A DNA stretch of 64,000 nucleotides, taken from positions 62,001-126,000 of the forward strand of contig NZ_MPVN01000008.1 in the NCBI RefSeq assembly GCF_001955535.1, in the 5' to 3' direction. Source of the stretch: Paenibacillus sp. FSL H7-0326. GTDB lineage: Bacteria; Bacillota; Bacilli; Paenibacillales; Paenibacillaceae. A program made the position numbers and the translations under genes. The notes beneath the pieces are model-generated. The model saw only the letters and a program-made list of their open reading frames with translations, was not told the DNA's origin and searched no databases. Shown here piece by piece: positions 25,342-33,970 of the stretch. Positions within the stretch are counted from its first letter, which is position 1, and each line of letters begins with the position of its first letter.

Positions 25342-26838
25342 ATGAGTTATGTCATTGGTGTAGATTTGGGAACCAGTGCTGTAAAGACGGTTCTGGTCGA
25401 TCGCAGCGGCCATGTATTGTATGAAGCATCCGAGGCCTACCCGCTGTATCAGCCCAAGGCTGGTTATAGTGAGCAGAATCCCGAGGATTGGGTACAGCAA
25501 ACCATTGTATCCTTGCGCAAATTGATGGAGATATCGGGTATTAATCCGGCTGAAGTGGAAGGTCTCAGCTTCTCGGGACAAATGCACGGACTTGTGCTTG
25601 TAGATGCAGAAGGAAACGTTCTTCGCCCGGCTATTCTGTGGAATGATACACGTACGACCGCTCAGTGCCGCAAGATTGAAAATACATTGGGTCAGGATTT
25701 GCTGTCCATTGCACGCAATCGTGCGCTTGAAGGCTTTACACTGCCGAAAATTTTGTGGGTGCAGGAGAATGAGCCTGAAATTCTGGACCAAGCAGCGCTG
25801 TTCCTGCTGCCTAAGGATTATGTACGCTACCGGTTGACCGGCGATTATGCGATGGATTATTCGGATGCAGCTGGAACGCTGCTCTTGGATCCTGCGGCGA
25901 AATCCTGGAGCGAACAGATCGCGAATGCATTCTCCTTGCCGCTCTCCCTATGTCCGAAATTGGTGGAGTCCTTTGATCTGGTCGGCACCTTGCTGCCAGA
26001 AGTTGCGGAGGAAGCTGGACTTACCCCTCAAACCAAAGTATTTGCCGGCGGAGCTGACAATGCTTGCGGCGCCATTGGTGCAGGGATCTTGAGTGAAGGG
26101 AAAACGATGAGCAGTATTGGAACTTCCGGGGTTGTTCTATCCTATGAGGAACGCAAGAACCTTGATTTTGAAGGGAAGGTCCACTTCTTCAATCACTCTG
26201 AGAAGGATGCCTACTATATTATGGGCGTTACCTTGGCAGCGGGCTATAGCCTGACCTGGTTCAAGGATACCTTCGCCAAAGACTTGTCATTTGATCTGCT
26301 GCTGCAGGGCATCGACCAAATTCCTGCAGGAAGCGGCGGTTTGTTGTTTACTCCATACATCGTTGGCGAGCGTACCCCGCATCCTGATGCAAATATCCGC
26401 GGCAGCTTTATCGGTATGGATGCAAGTCATACGCTTCAGCATTTTGGACGTGCGGTGCTTGAGGGAATTACATTCTCTCTTCGTGAGTCGATTGATATTA
26501 TCCGCGGTGCCGGCAAGACGATCAGCGAAGTCATCTCTATTGGAGGCGGCGCCAAGAATGAGACCTGGCTGCAAATGCAGGCGGACATCTTCAATGCGAA
26601 GATTATCAAGCTTGAAAGTGAACAGGGTCCTGCTATGGGTGCTGCAATTCTCGCAGCATATGGCTGCGGTTGGTTTGGTTCGCTGCAGGAGGTTGCTGCA
26701 GCATTTATTCGTCCAGCCAAAACCTATGAGCCGAACCCGGAAACAGCGGCATCCTACGACAAACTGTTTGCACTGTACCAGGAAGTATATGGTCAAACTC
26801 GCGAGTTGAATGAGAAGCTGACAGAGTATAGATCATAA
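25342..26838 (+). CDS. xylB: Xylulokinase
   Basis: 498-residue FGGY-family kinase that phosphorylates D-xylulose for the pentose phosphate pathway. N-terminal phosphate-binding motif VIGVDLGTSAVKTVLVD, the xylulose-binding segment SFSGQMHGLVLVD, the catalytic Asp in FAGGADNACGAIGAG, and the C-terminal IGGGAKNETWLQMQADIF motif are all visible. ATG 25342 has an AGAGGAGGAG site; the 25300 opening lies in the terminator region and is rejected. Confidence 0.97.
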   Translation: MSYVIGVDLGTSAVKTVLVDRSGHVLYEASEAYPLYQPKAGYSEQNPEDWVQQTIVSLRKLMEISGINPAEVEGLSFSGQMHGLVLVDAEGNVLRPAILWNDTRTTAQCRKIENTLGQDLLSIARNRALEGFTLPKILWVQENEPEILDQAALFLLPKDYVRYRLTGDYAMDYSDAAGTLLLDPAAKSWSEQIANAFSLPLSLCPKLVESFDLVGTLLPEVAEEAGLTPQTKVFAGGADNACGAIGAGILSEGKTMSSIGTSGVVLSYEERKNLDFEGKVHFFNHSEKDAYYIMGVTLAAGYSLTWFKDTFAKDLSFDLLLQGIDQIPAGSGGLLFTPYIVGERTPHPDANIRGSFIGMDASHTLQHFGRAVLEGITFSLRESIDIIRGAGKTISEVISIGGGAKNETWLQMQADIFNAKIIKLESEQGPAMGAAILAAYGCGWFGSLQEVAAAFIRPAKTYEPNPETAASYDKLFALYQEVYGQTRELNEKLTEYRS

Positions 26839-26857
26839 ATTTTTGAATACTTTGCAC

Positions 26858-26895
26858 AAGCCATCTGTCTTTATATAAGACGGATGGCTTTTTTG
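26858..26895 (+). terminator. Terminator of xylAB
   Basis: AAGCCATCTGTCT (26858-26870) pairs with AGACGGATGGCTT (26878-26890), 13 pairs with one G-U, followed by TTTT. Confidence 0.88.
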
Positions 26896-27077
26896 TAATG
26901 TAAACCGGAATTACATTCTCTACTAAGCTCTGGCTCATCTTAAGGTTTAAAGGACTCTACTTGCCGTTTCCTTCGAATCCTAGTTATAACAGTCGAAATT
27001 CACGAATAAATTGAAGATGGAGGCTGCCGACTGTTTCAGGACAAATAACAGGCAGTTCGGCGGGGTAGGAGGAGAAC

Positions 27078-27788
27078 ATGGCAGATTCGGCAAGTAGCAA
27101 AATTACGTTGTCCATGATCGTGAAAAATGAGACAGGTCGGTACCTCGAACGTGCTTTGATCAAGCACCGCCCCTGGATCGATCAAGCGGTCATTATTGAT
27201 GATGGAAGCAATGATGGAACGCCTGAATTGTGTGAAGAGCTGCTTCAGGGAGTGGAGCATGTGCTCATCCGTAATAAGCAGTCTCAATTCTCCGATGAAG
27301 TATCCCTCCGCAAGCAGCAGTGGGAAGCAGCAGCACAGGCAGGAGCTGATTGGATTCTTAATCTGGATGCGGATGAAATATTGGAGGACGGATGGGGAGA
27401 GGACCTGCACGCGATGACGACAGGACCGCATGAGGCCGTTTATTTTCGATTATTTGATATGTGGAGCGAGACGCATTACCGCGAAGACCTGTATTGGCGT
27501 GCACACCAGATCTATCGGCCTTTCCTAGTTAAATTTGACCCCCATCAGACGTATAGGTGGAAAGAAACTCCGCAGCACTGTGGAAGATTCCCGCTGAACA
27601 TCTTCGAGTTCCCCTACATATGCCATCAAGCTCGTATACAGCATTTCGGCTGGGCTAGACGGGAAGACCGATTACATAAATATGTCCGTTACAGACAGCT
27701 GGACCCTGAGGCGAAATATGGATGGAAGGAGCAGTATGAATCTATTCTGGATACGGCCCCTTCCCTCGTAGCATGGAAATCCCATTAA
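27078..27788 (+). CDS. Family 2-type glycosyltransferase
   Basis: 236 residues. GT-A fold features: LSMIVKNETGRYLERALI at the N-terminus, the nucleotide-binding IDDGSNDGTPE, and the metal-binding DxD as LNLDADEILED near residue 97. It is shorter than bactoprenol-type GT2 enzymes and has no membrane helix, so it acts in the cytoplasm. A TAGGAGGAG site precedes ATG. The next gene, 18 bases downstream, is a larger two-domain glycosyltransferase; the pair probably decorates one glycan or protein. Acceptor unknown. Confidence 0.88.
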   Translation: MADSASSKITLSMIVKNETGRYLERALIKHRPWIDQAVIIDDGSNDGTPELCEELLQGVEHVLIRNKQSQFSDEVSLRKQQWEAAAQAGADWILNLDADEILEDGWGEDLHAMTTGPHEAVYFRLFDMWSETHYREDLYWRAHQIYRPFLVKFDPHQTYRWKETPQHCGRFPLNIFEFPYICHQARIQHFGWARREDRLHKYVRYRQLDPEAKYGWKEQYESILDTAPSLVAWKSH

Positions 27789-27806
27789 AAGGAGGACGAG
27801 GGCACT

Positions 27807-29966
27807 ATGACAGCTCTGCAGCGTATCCTGATCGCAAGTCCTGTGCGTCAATCACCAGATGTGTTAAAGGCCTTTCTAGAATCGTTGTCTTTACTCTCCA
27901 TCCGGGAGGAAGAGATCGAGGTAAGCTATGTATTTATTGATGATAATGAGGCTCAGGACTCGTCCAAGCAGCTGAGAGCTTTTGTAAGGAAGCATGGAGG
28001 AAAAGTGGTAAAGGCCGCGGCAATTGAGAAGCCCAAGAAACCACTGATCAAGCGGAGCCGAGCGGGAGCCAGATCTGCAGCAGCAAACGCAGAAAATGCA
28101 GTAAATGAAGCAAATGCGGCAGATCCGGCAGAAGCGCTGAAGACGTCGAAGGCAGATCCATCACGGAGAGACACGTCCAAGTCGGAAGTTTCGATCTCCA
28201 GTGTGAAGCCATCTCTTACTACAGGTCAGCCTACTGAATCAGACTCGGACCCTAAGCCGGTTTACAGCCGGAATGAATACGGTCATTATTGGCCTGAAGA
28301 ATATATATGGCGGGTCGCAGCCTTGAAGGATTGGATCCTTTCCTATGCAATAGAAGGAGGCTTTGATGCTCTCTTCCTGCTCGATTCCGATCTAGTGCTG
28401 CATCCGGCCACCCTGACACAGCTCTTGAACGGGGAAGAAGAAATCGTGGCAAACCTCTTCTGGACCCGCTGGCAGCCGGGGACGATTGAGATGCCGCAGG
28501 TATGGCTGAGAGATGAATATACATTATATGAAGAGAGACAAAATGAGCAGCTTACGGAAGAAGAGAAGCAGAGACGAAGTGCGGAGTTCATGCGAAAACT
28601 GCGCAAGAAAGGAAGATACGAGGTAGGAGGGCTTGGAGCCTGTACTTTGATTCGCAGATCTGCGCTTGAGAAGGGGGTTCGTTTTGCCCGGATCGATAAT
28701 CTTACTCTATGGGGCGAGGACCGACACTTCTGTGTGAGAGCCCAGGCGCTAGGGATTCGGCTGCACGTGGATACGCATTACCCAGCTTATCATATTTATC
28801 GGGATTCGGATTTGGACGGAGTCGCAGCCTTTCTTCAATCAGCTTCTAGGCATACGATAGAGGGCACAGAGGCAAGCAAGTACATTCTTATTAGTCTGTG
28901 CATGATCGTGAAGAACGAGGAAAAATCGCTGGCGCGGTGTCTCGATTCAGTGCGGGAGATTGCGGATGAAATTGTCATTGTGGATACGGGGTCAACGGAT
29001 CGTACTCGTGAAATTGCGAAGGAATATGATTGCCGAATTGTAGATTATGAGTGGAAGGATCATTTCGCCGATGCCCGAAATTTTGCCTTCAGCCAGGCTG
29101 AGGGAGAATATATTTTATGGCTTGATGCAGATGATGTGTTTGAGGAGAAGGACCGGCAGCAGCTGCTGGATTGGAGGGAAAGGCTGGATTCGTCCATTGA
29201 CGGACTGTCGATGGAATATCATCTGGCCTTTGATGGATCGGGTAATGTAAGCCATAAGCTGAGAAGGAATCGGCTGGTCCGTAGGGATAAGGGCTTTGAG
29301 TGGCATGGTGCTGTGCACGAATATTTGGCTGTTTCCGGCAATATTGTCCATACGAACATTGCAGTAACACACAAGAAAGACAAGGAATATACAGACCGTA
29401 ATTTACGAATATACAAAAGACTTGAAGAACAGGGAGAGGTTTTTACTGCCCGGGATCAGTATTATTATGCGAATGAGCTACGAGATCATGGTTTGAATGA
29501 GGAAGCGGTTCAATGGTATACGAGGTTCCTCGATTCGGGTCACGGCTGGATTGAGGATAATTTGTCCGCTAGCTTGAAGCTGGCCGAATGTATGGGAAGA
29601 CTTGGGATGAAAGAGCAGGAGCTAGCAGCCTTGTTCAGGTCATTTACCTATGCGTCCCCGCGCGCAGAAGCATGCTGCAAGGTAGGCACATGGTTTGCAG
29701 AGCGTGCGGAGTGGAATACAGCTATTCATTGGTTTGAGACAGCTGTAGCGCTGAAGCGGCCGGAAGACCCGTTAGCGAACATCGATGAGCCATCATGGAC
29801 ATGGATTCCGCATCTGCAGCTCTGTGTCTGCTATGACCGTCTTGGTAATCACAAGCAGGCCAATTACCATAATGAGCTGGCTCTCAGTTATCATCCCACG
29901 CATCCAAGCATGCTCTATAATCAGCAGTATTTGAAAGAAAAATTGCAGAATGGGGTTTTGCGTTAG
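27807..29966 (+). CDS. Two-domain glycosyltransferase with tetratricopeptide-like tail
   Basis: 719 residues. Domain 1 (about 1-350) is GT-A-like with DxD LLDSDLVLHP near residue 195 and the WGEDRHFCVRAQALG segment; it is interrupted at about residues 70-150 by a Lys/Ala/Ser-rich, disordered-looking stretch. Domain 2 (about 353-580) is a canonical GT2: ISLCMIVKNEEKSLARCLDS, VDTGSTDRTREIA, DxD LWLDADDVFEE. The rest (about 580-719) is helical and repeat-like, resembling TPR. Such GT2-TPR proteins are common in Paenibacillus, often near surface or flagellar glycosylation genes. Acceptor unknown. Confidence 0.86.
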   Translation: MTALQRILIASPVRQSPDVLKAFLESLSLLSIREEEIEVSYVFIDDNEAQDSSKQLRAFVRKHGGKVVKAAAIEKPKKPLIKRSRAGARSAAANAENAVNEANAADPAEALKTSKADPSRRDTSKSEVSISSVKPSLTTGQPTESDSDPKPVYSRNEYGHYWPEEYIWRVAALKDWILSYAIEGGFDALFLLDSDLVLHPATLTQLLNGEEEIVANLFWTRWQPGTIEMPQVWLRDEYTLYEERQNEQLTEEEKQRRSAEFMRKLRKKGRYEVGGLGACTLIRRSALEKGVRFARIDNLTLWGEDRHFCVRAQALGIRLHVDTHYPAYHIYRDSDLDGVAAFLQSASRHTIEGTEASKYILISLCMIVKNEEKSLARCLDSVREIADEIVIVDTGSTDRTREIAKEYDCRIVDYEWKDHFADARNFAFSQAEGEYILWLDADDVFEEKDRQQLLDWRERLDSSIDGLSMEYHLAFDGSGNVSHKLRRNRLVRRDKGFEWHGAVHEYLAVSGNIVHTNIAVTHKKDKEYTDRNLRIYKRLEEQGEVFTARDQYYYANELRDHGLNEEAVQWYTRFLDSGHGWIEDNLSASLKLAECMGRLGMKEQELAALFRSFTYASPRAEACCKVGTWFAERAEWNTAIHWFETAVALKRPEDPLANIDEPSWTWIPHLQLCVCYDRLGNHKQANYHNELALSYHPTHPSMLYNQQYLKEKLQNGVLR

Positions 29967-30048
29967 AAAAAGATATGATAGAGTGAAATCAGTTGTATGT
30001 TACAGTAAAGATGATGAGATCGTATCTATAGAGCCATGTTTAAGGGAG

Positions 30049-30080
30049 AAGGGCTGCTGTTCAGCCTTTTTTCTTTTTTA
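30049..30080 (+). terminator. Terminator after the glycosyltransferases
   Basis: GGCTG (30052-30056) pairs with CAGCC (30062-30066), extended by A-T and G-T pairs outside, followed by a T-rich run (TTTTTTCTTTTTT). Confidence 0.75.
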
Positions 30081-30216
30081 GCTGGCTTTTCTTTTTTGCA
30101 AGGAACGTTCTATAGCCCGAAAAGTTTAAATTTTAATTTTGGGTAAATCAGGAATTTAATAGATTGTATTATGATATAATGGCACAGATTGGAAAAAAGA
30201 AAGGAGCGTTAGAGGA

Positions 30217-32529
30217 TTGAAGCAAAATAAAAATAAAAAATCACCCTCAATGAAGAGAGTGGCCGCAGCGCTTGCTGCTGTGATGCTGGGTGTACATACG
30301 CAAGGAGCCATTCAGGAAGTATCGGCTGCCCAAGTATCCGCTGGCGAAGAGCCGGCAGTGAGTATAACGGACAGCACCATTCCCAAGGGAGCAAAAATCT
30401 CTTCTGAAACAGCGCATAAAAACATCCTTAAACTATTTCCCGAGCTATCCAAGGCAACGCTTACTTCGGTTCAATTGGGATCGAATGGATCGTACCCTCC
30501 TGCAGAAGATAAGGTATGGGATCTCTCTTATAGCATAACCAGAGGGAATTCTACATCGAGCTTCAGCGCTTCCGTATCCAGCCAGACGGGTGAGGTATTG
30601 TCAGCACATCTACCTGAGTATCTCATTCAGAGAGGGGAATCCGAAGAGCGCATATCAGAAGAGGAGGCAGCGAAGATCAGCGCCGCATTCCTGCATGAAG
30701 CTATACCTGATCTCAAGGAAGGAGAATACTCATCTCTTGAAGTTATGGATCAGGGAATGAATCCTTTATTTGGACGAACGGAATATTCATTCTCCTATCA
30801 ATTGAAAGTAAATGGCCTGCCTGCTGTGGGCAACATCGTTTATGTCAGTGTAAACGACAGCGGAGAGGTGACCAGTTACACTCGAATGACTGGACATAGC
30901 AATTATCCTTCTCCGGTTCCTAAGGTGACGAAGGAGGAAGCTAAGAAACACTTTGAAGAAGGTCTTGACCTTCAGCTGGCTTATGTTCCCGTAAATTATG
31001 CTTATAATAATGGCAGCAAAGAGTACTATTTGGCGTATGTGCCTTCTAACACGTGGGAAGTTGTTGTCGATGCAATAACGGGTAAGGCTGTCGATGTGTA
31101 TGCTTCTGAAGAATCAGATATAGCTTTATTAGATGAACCGCTGCCTGAGACAAATGTAAGCTTTGAGCCTGCAGCGAAGCCGCCAGCCCGCGATGAGGTG
31201 GTTGCCCTTATTAAGAATAAATTTCCTTCATTGAAAGATTATCAGACGACAGATATAAGTCTCAACCGAACTTCGCAGCGCGGTGCTGTGAAGAAAGTGT
31301 GGAATGTAAGATTTTCGCATCAAAAGGGTAATGAAGTAAGCGACATTAGTACTCAAGTTGACGCAGAAACAGGTCAAGTGATGGACTATTCTGAATGGTA
31401 TCATAGCAGCAGAGAGAACGGGGACAGGGCGATCAAAGAGATTTCAAAGCAAGCGGCCAAAGATCAAGCTGCCGAACTGATATCGTCCCTCGTTCCTAAT
31501 GCAGTAACCGAGCTTCGATTAAGTCAGATGATCTCGATGGAAGATGGGTATAACTTTGTTTATAGCCGATATTTGAATGGTCTTCGGGTCATAGGAGATA
31601 ACGTGAATATATCGATGACCAAGTCCGGTCAGGTGAATACATTTTATACAAGCTTAAGTGCGGAAATTGCGCAGCTGCCAGAGGTGAAGGAGGCCAGTAT
31701 TACTCAAGAAGAGGCACAAGCAGCCTATTTGGACTCCACTGAAATGGTGCTTAGTTACCAAGAATCTAATCAATACTATAATACGGGCGAAGAGATCCCT
31801 CCGGTAAAGCTGGTATACATGCCATCCCAGGGAGCAGCTCAGCTGTATTCCTCCAAGGTAATTGACGGCACAACAGGCAAGCTTCGTGAAATGTATTCGT
31901 CTGGTGCAAATCATACCGATGATCTGGTGGTTGATATTGCGGGTCATGAGTCGGAAGACGTTATGCAGCGGATGATCTCTCACGGGGTGCTCGTTCCTGA
32001 TATTGAAGGTAAGATCGAGCCGGAGCGCAGCATTACGAAGGGCGACTGGTATACGTATTTGGCACGGGCTCTCGATCCGCATGTGCAGATGAGCAGTTAT
32101 TATTCAAGCAATTCAGCGAAGCTGTTTGCTGATATTGATATGGACAGTCCATACTATTTCATTCTCAACCGACTGATCGAGCAGGGATGGGTTGAAGCAG
32201 ACCCAGAGATAACCTTTGCCCCAAACCATTCGATCACAAGAGGTCAGTTGTCTGAAATGATTATCAGCATGCTTCAATACGACAAGCTGGCTAAGTTCTA
32301 TCAGCAGGGTACCGATTTGCCGAGTGTGGCAGATGCTGCACAGATTGATAATAAAGGTGCTGCTTCCTTGGCAATCAGACTAGGCATCCTTCCTCTTATT
32401 GAAGGCAGATTCCTTCCGGATCGTCCCGTGACCGTGTCCGAGGCAGCTGAGGTGATCAACCGGCTTGCTGAGCTCCAGGATAAACTGGATTATTTTACGA
32501 GTGATAAATGGGCGTATCGTTATTATTAA
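30217..32529 (+). CDS. Exported PepSY/YcdB-type protein with C-terminal SLH repeats
   Basis: 770 residues from TTG 30217 (AAGGAG 10 bases upstream). A signal peptide (about residues 12-40, VAAALAAVMLGVHTQGAIQEVSA) is followed by repeated beta-rich units of the PepSY/YcdB type (for example KVWDLSYSITRG ... SSQTGEV; KVWNVRFSHQKG ... DAETGQV). Three SLH-like repeats end the protein (about residues 575-760: GVLVPDIEGKIEPERSITKG, LFADIDMDSPYYFILNRLI, LGILPLIEGRFLPDRPVT). It is expected to be anchored to secondary cell-wall polymer; PepSY units often inhibit or modulate peptidases. Function unproven. Confidence 0.87.
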   Translation: MKQNKNKKSPSMKRVAAALAAVMLGVHTQGAIQEVSAAQVSAGEEPAVSITDSTIPKGAKISSETAHKNILKLFPELSKATLTSVQLGSNGSYPPAEDKVWDLSYSITRGNSTSSFSASVSSQTGEVLSAHLPEYLIQRGESEERISEEEAAKISAAFLHEAIPDLKEGEYSSLEVMDQGMNPLFGRTEYSFSYQLKVNGLPAVGNIVYVSVNDSGEVTSYTRMTGHSNYPSPVPKVTKEEAKKHFEEGLDLQLAYVPVNYAYNNGSKEYYLAYVPSNTWEVVVDAITGKAVDVYASEESDIALLDEPLPETNVSFEPAAKPPARDEVVALIKNKFPSLKDYQTTDISLNRTSQRGAVKKVWNVRFSHQKGNEVSDISTQVDAETGQVMDYSEWYHSSRENGDRAIKEISKQAAKDQAAELISSLVPNAVTELRLSQMISMEDGYNFVYSRYLNGLRVIGDNVNISMTKSGQVNTFYTSLSAEIAQLPEVKEASITQEEAQAAYLDSTEMVLSYQESNQYYNTGEEIPPVKLVYMPSQGAAQLYSSKVIDGTTGKLREMYSSGANHTDDLVVDIAGHESEDVMQRMISHGVLVPDIEGKIEPERSITKGDWYTYLARALDPHVQMSSYYSSNSAKLFADIDMDSPYYFILNRLIEQGWVEADPEITFAPNHSITRGQLSEMIISMLQYDKLAKFYQQGTDLPSVADAAQIDNKGAASLAIRLGILPLIEGRFLPDRPVTVSEAAEVINRLAELQDKLDYFTSDKWAYRYY

Positions 32530-32585
32530 ATTTTTTAATACGGCAAGGAACTAAATGGAGACAAAGTGAATATGTATAAGAATAG

Positions 32586-32611
32586 GCTTCCCTGATAAGG
32601 GAAGCTTTTTT
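32586..32611 (+). terminator. Terminator after the SLH protein gene
   Basis: GCTTCCCT (32586-32593) pairs with AGGGAAGC (32598-32605), followed by six T. Confidence 0.87.
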
Positions 32612-32713
32612 CGAGTCTCATCGACAAAACTAGAACATGGAGCAGAAGCTTGTTTATGCTACAATATTTCTGCCGGACATGAGTTGATTACCGGAAGGGA
32701 GGCAGGATGATCA

Positions 32714-33832
32714 ATGAGAAAACGCAGATTTGGATTATTTATTGTCATGTTGCTAGGTATCGTGCTAATAGGAGCCATTCCCCGGTCAGTTCATTTGCAT
32801 ACGCTATACGCCGCATCTAATGAAAACGCAATCACATCCGAAGAATTACATGAGGTACTCACGAGTGCCATGGTAAGCAGGACAGATCAATTTCAATTTA
32901 CCTATAAGGGTAAAGTAAAAGTCTTAAAAGCTACATTACAGGAAGCCATAGAGAAGGCGATGCGAAGTGATTCTTACATTCAGTACACACTCAAGAGCTA
33001 CGCCTATCATTACAAGGGCACGAACGCTTCAGCAGAAGTAAGCATCGAGTTTAAATATAGGGAATCCTTAGAGCAGACGGCTTATGTCAATTCCCGAGTG
33101 GATCAAATACTTACTGACATCATTAAGCCAGGCATGAACGATCATGAGAAGGTGGAGGCGATTCACAACTATGTCGTTTTGAATCTGGCTTATGATGAAG
33201 CCATGCAAAAATATACAGCTTACGATGGACTTGCGACGGGAAGCACGGTGTGTCAAGGCTACTCGCTTCTTACTTATCGGATGCTTACCGAAGCAGGCAT
33301 TACGAATCGAATTATCGAAGGGCAGGCGGGTGGTCAGCTGCACGCTTGGAACCTGCTGCTCCTGGATGGAGTCTGGTATCACATGGACACGACCTGGGAC
33401 GATCCAACGCCGGATCAACCCGGCAAAGTCAGTTATAACTACTATTTGCTGACGGATGAAGAGATGGGGCAGGATCATACGTGGGAGGAGCAGTATCCTA
33501 CCGCTGCAACGCCTTATCGCGAAGCCATTCATGTACTGATGCTTCAGAAGGATGATAAATACCCTGCTTATGAGCGTCTCTACGAAACGCTGAATTACGG
33601 TCTGTACAATGAGAACGAGATCATTCAAACATCAGCAGAGCTGAGAGAACGGGTTCAATCCAAAATAGACGAGGGCGCCCATTCTGTTATATTCCGTTAT
33701 GATGGGGAAGAGAATGAATTGTTTCGAGAACTGAAGGAGCTGTACAGCCTCGGAATTAAGTCCATCTCCTATTATGTATCTGATTTTGAAGATACCGGTG
33801 ATCTAAAGGTGAAGGTAAACTGGAAGCAGTAA
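32714..33832 (+). CDS. Exported transglutaminase-like protein
   Basis: 372 residues with an N-terminal signal or anchor helix (RFGLFIVMLLGIVLIGAIP). The transglutaminase-like core shows the catalytic triad in the expected order: Cys in GSTVCQGYSLL (about residue 180), His in GGQLHAWNLLLL (about 215) and Asp in WYHMDTTWDDP (about 230). It is likely a surface cysteine protease or crosslinking enzyme; proteins of this type with a CxGY motif are frequent in Firmicutes but their substrates are mostly unknown. It follows the SLH protein but has its own promoter region and terminators on both sides. Confidence 0.88.
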   Translation: MRKRRFGLFIVMLLGIVLIGAIPRSVHLHTLYAASNENAITSEELHEVLTSAMVSRTDQFQFTYKGKVKVLKATLQEAIEKAMRSDSYIQYTLKSYAYHYKGTNASAEVSIEFKYRESLEQTAYVNSRVDQILTDIIKPGMNDHEKVEAIHNYVVLNLAYDEAMQKYTAYDGLATGSTVCQGYSLLTYRMLTEAGITNRIIEGQAGGQLHAWNLLLLDGVWYHMDTTWDDPTPDQPGKVSYNYYLLTDEEMGQDHTWEEQYPTAATPYREAIHVLMLQKDDKYPAYERLYETLNYGLYNENEIIQTSAELRERVQSKIDEGAHSVIFRYDGEENELFRELKELYSLGIKSISYYVSDFEDTGDLKVKVNWKQ

Positions 33833-33912
33833 GAAGCGATTGCGAGCAAGATGATCATCCCTTTTTCCAACGGGAAAGCTTGATCTGACAATAATTGAAC
33901 ACCCAATAGAAA

Positions 33913-33952
33913 AAAGCCTAATCTTGCTGTAGCAGCAGGATTAGGCTTTCTT
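33913..33952. terminator. Bidirectional terminator
   Basis: AAAGCCTAATCTTGCTG (33913-33929) pairs with CAGCAGGATTAGGCTTT (33933-33949) through 17 pairs with one G-U; T-rich on + and A-run before it on the - side. It serves two convergent genes. Confidence 0.92.
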
Positions 33953-33970
33953 CGATAGATTAAGAGGTAA

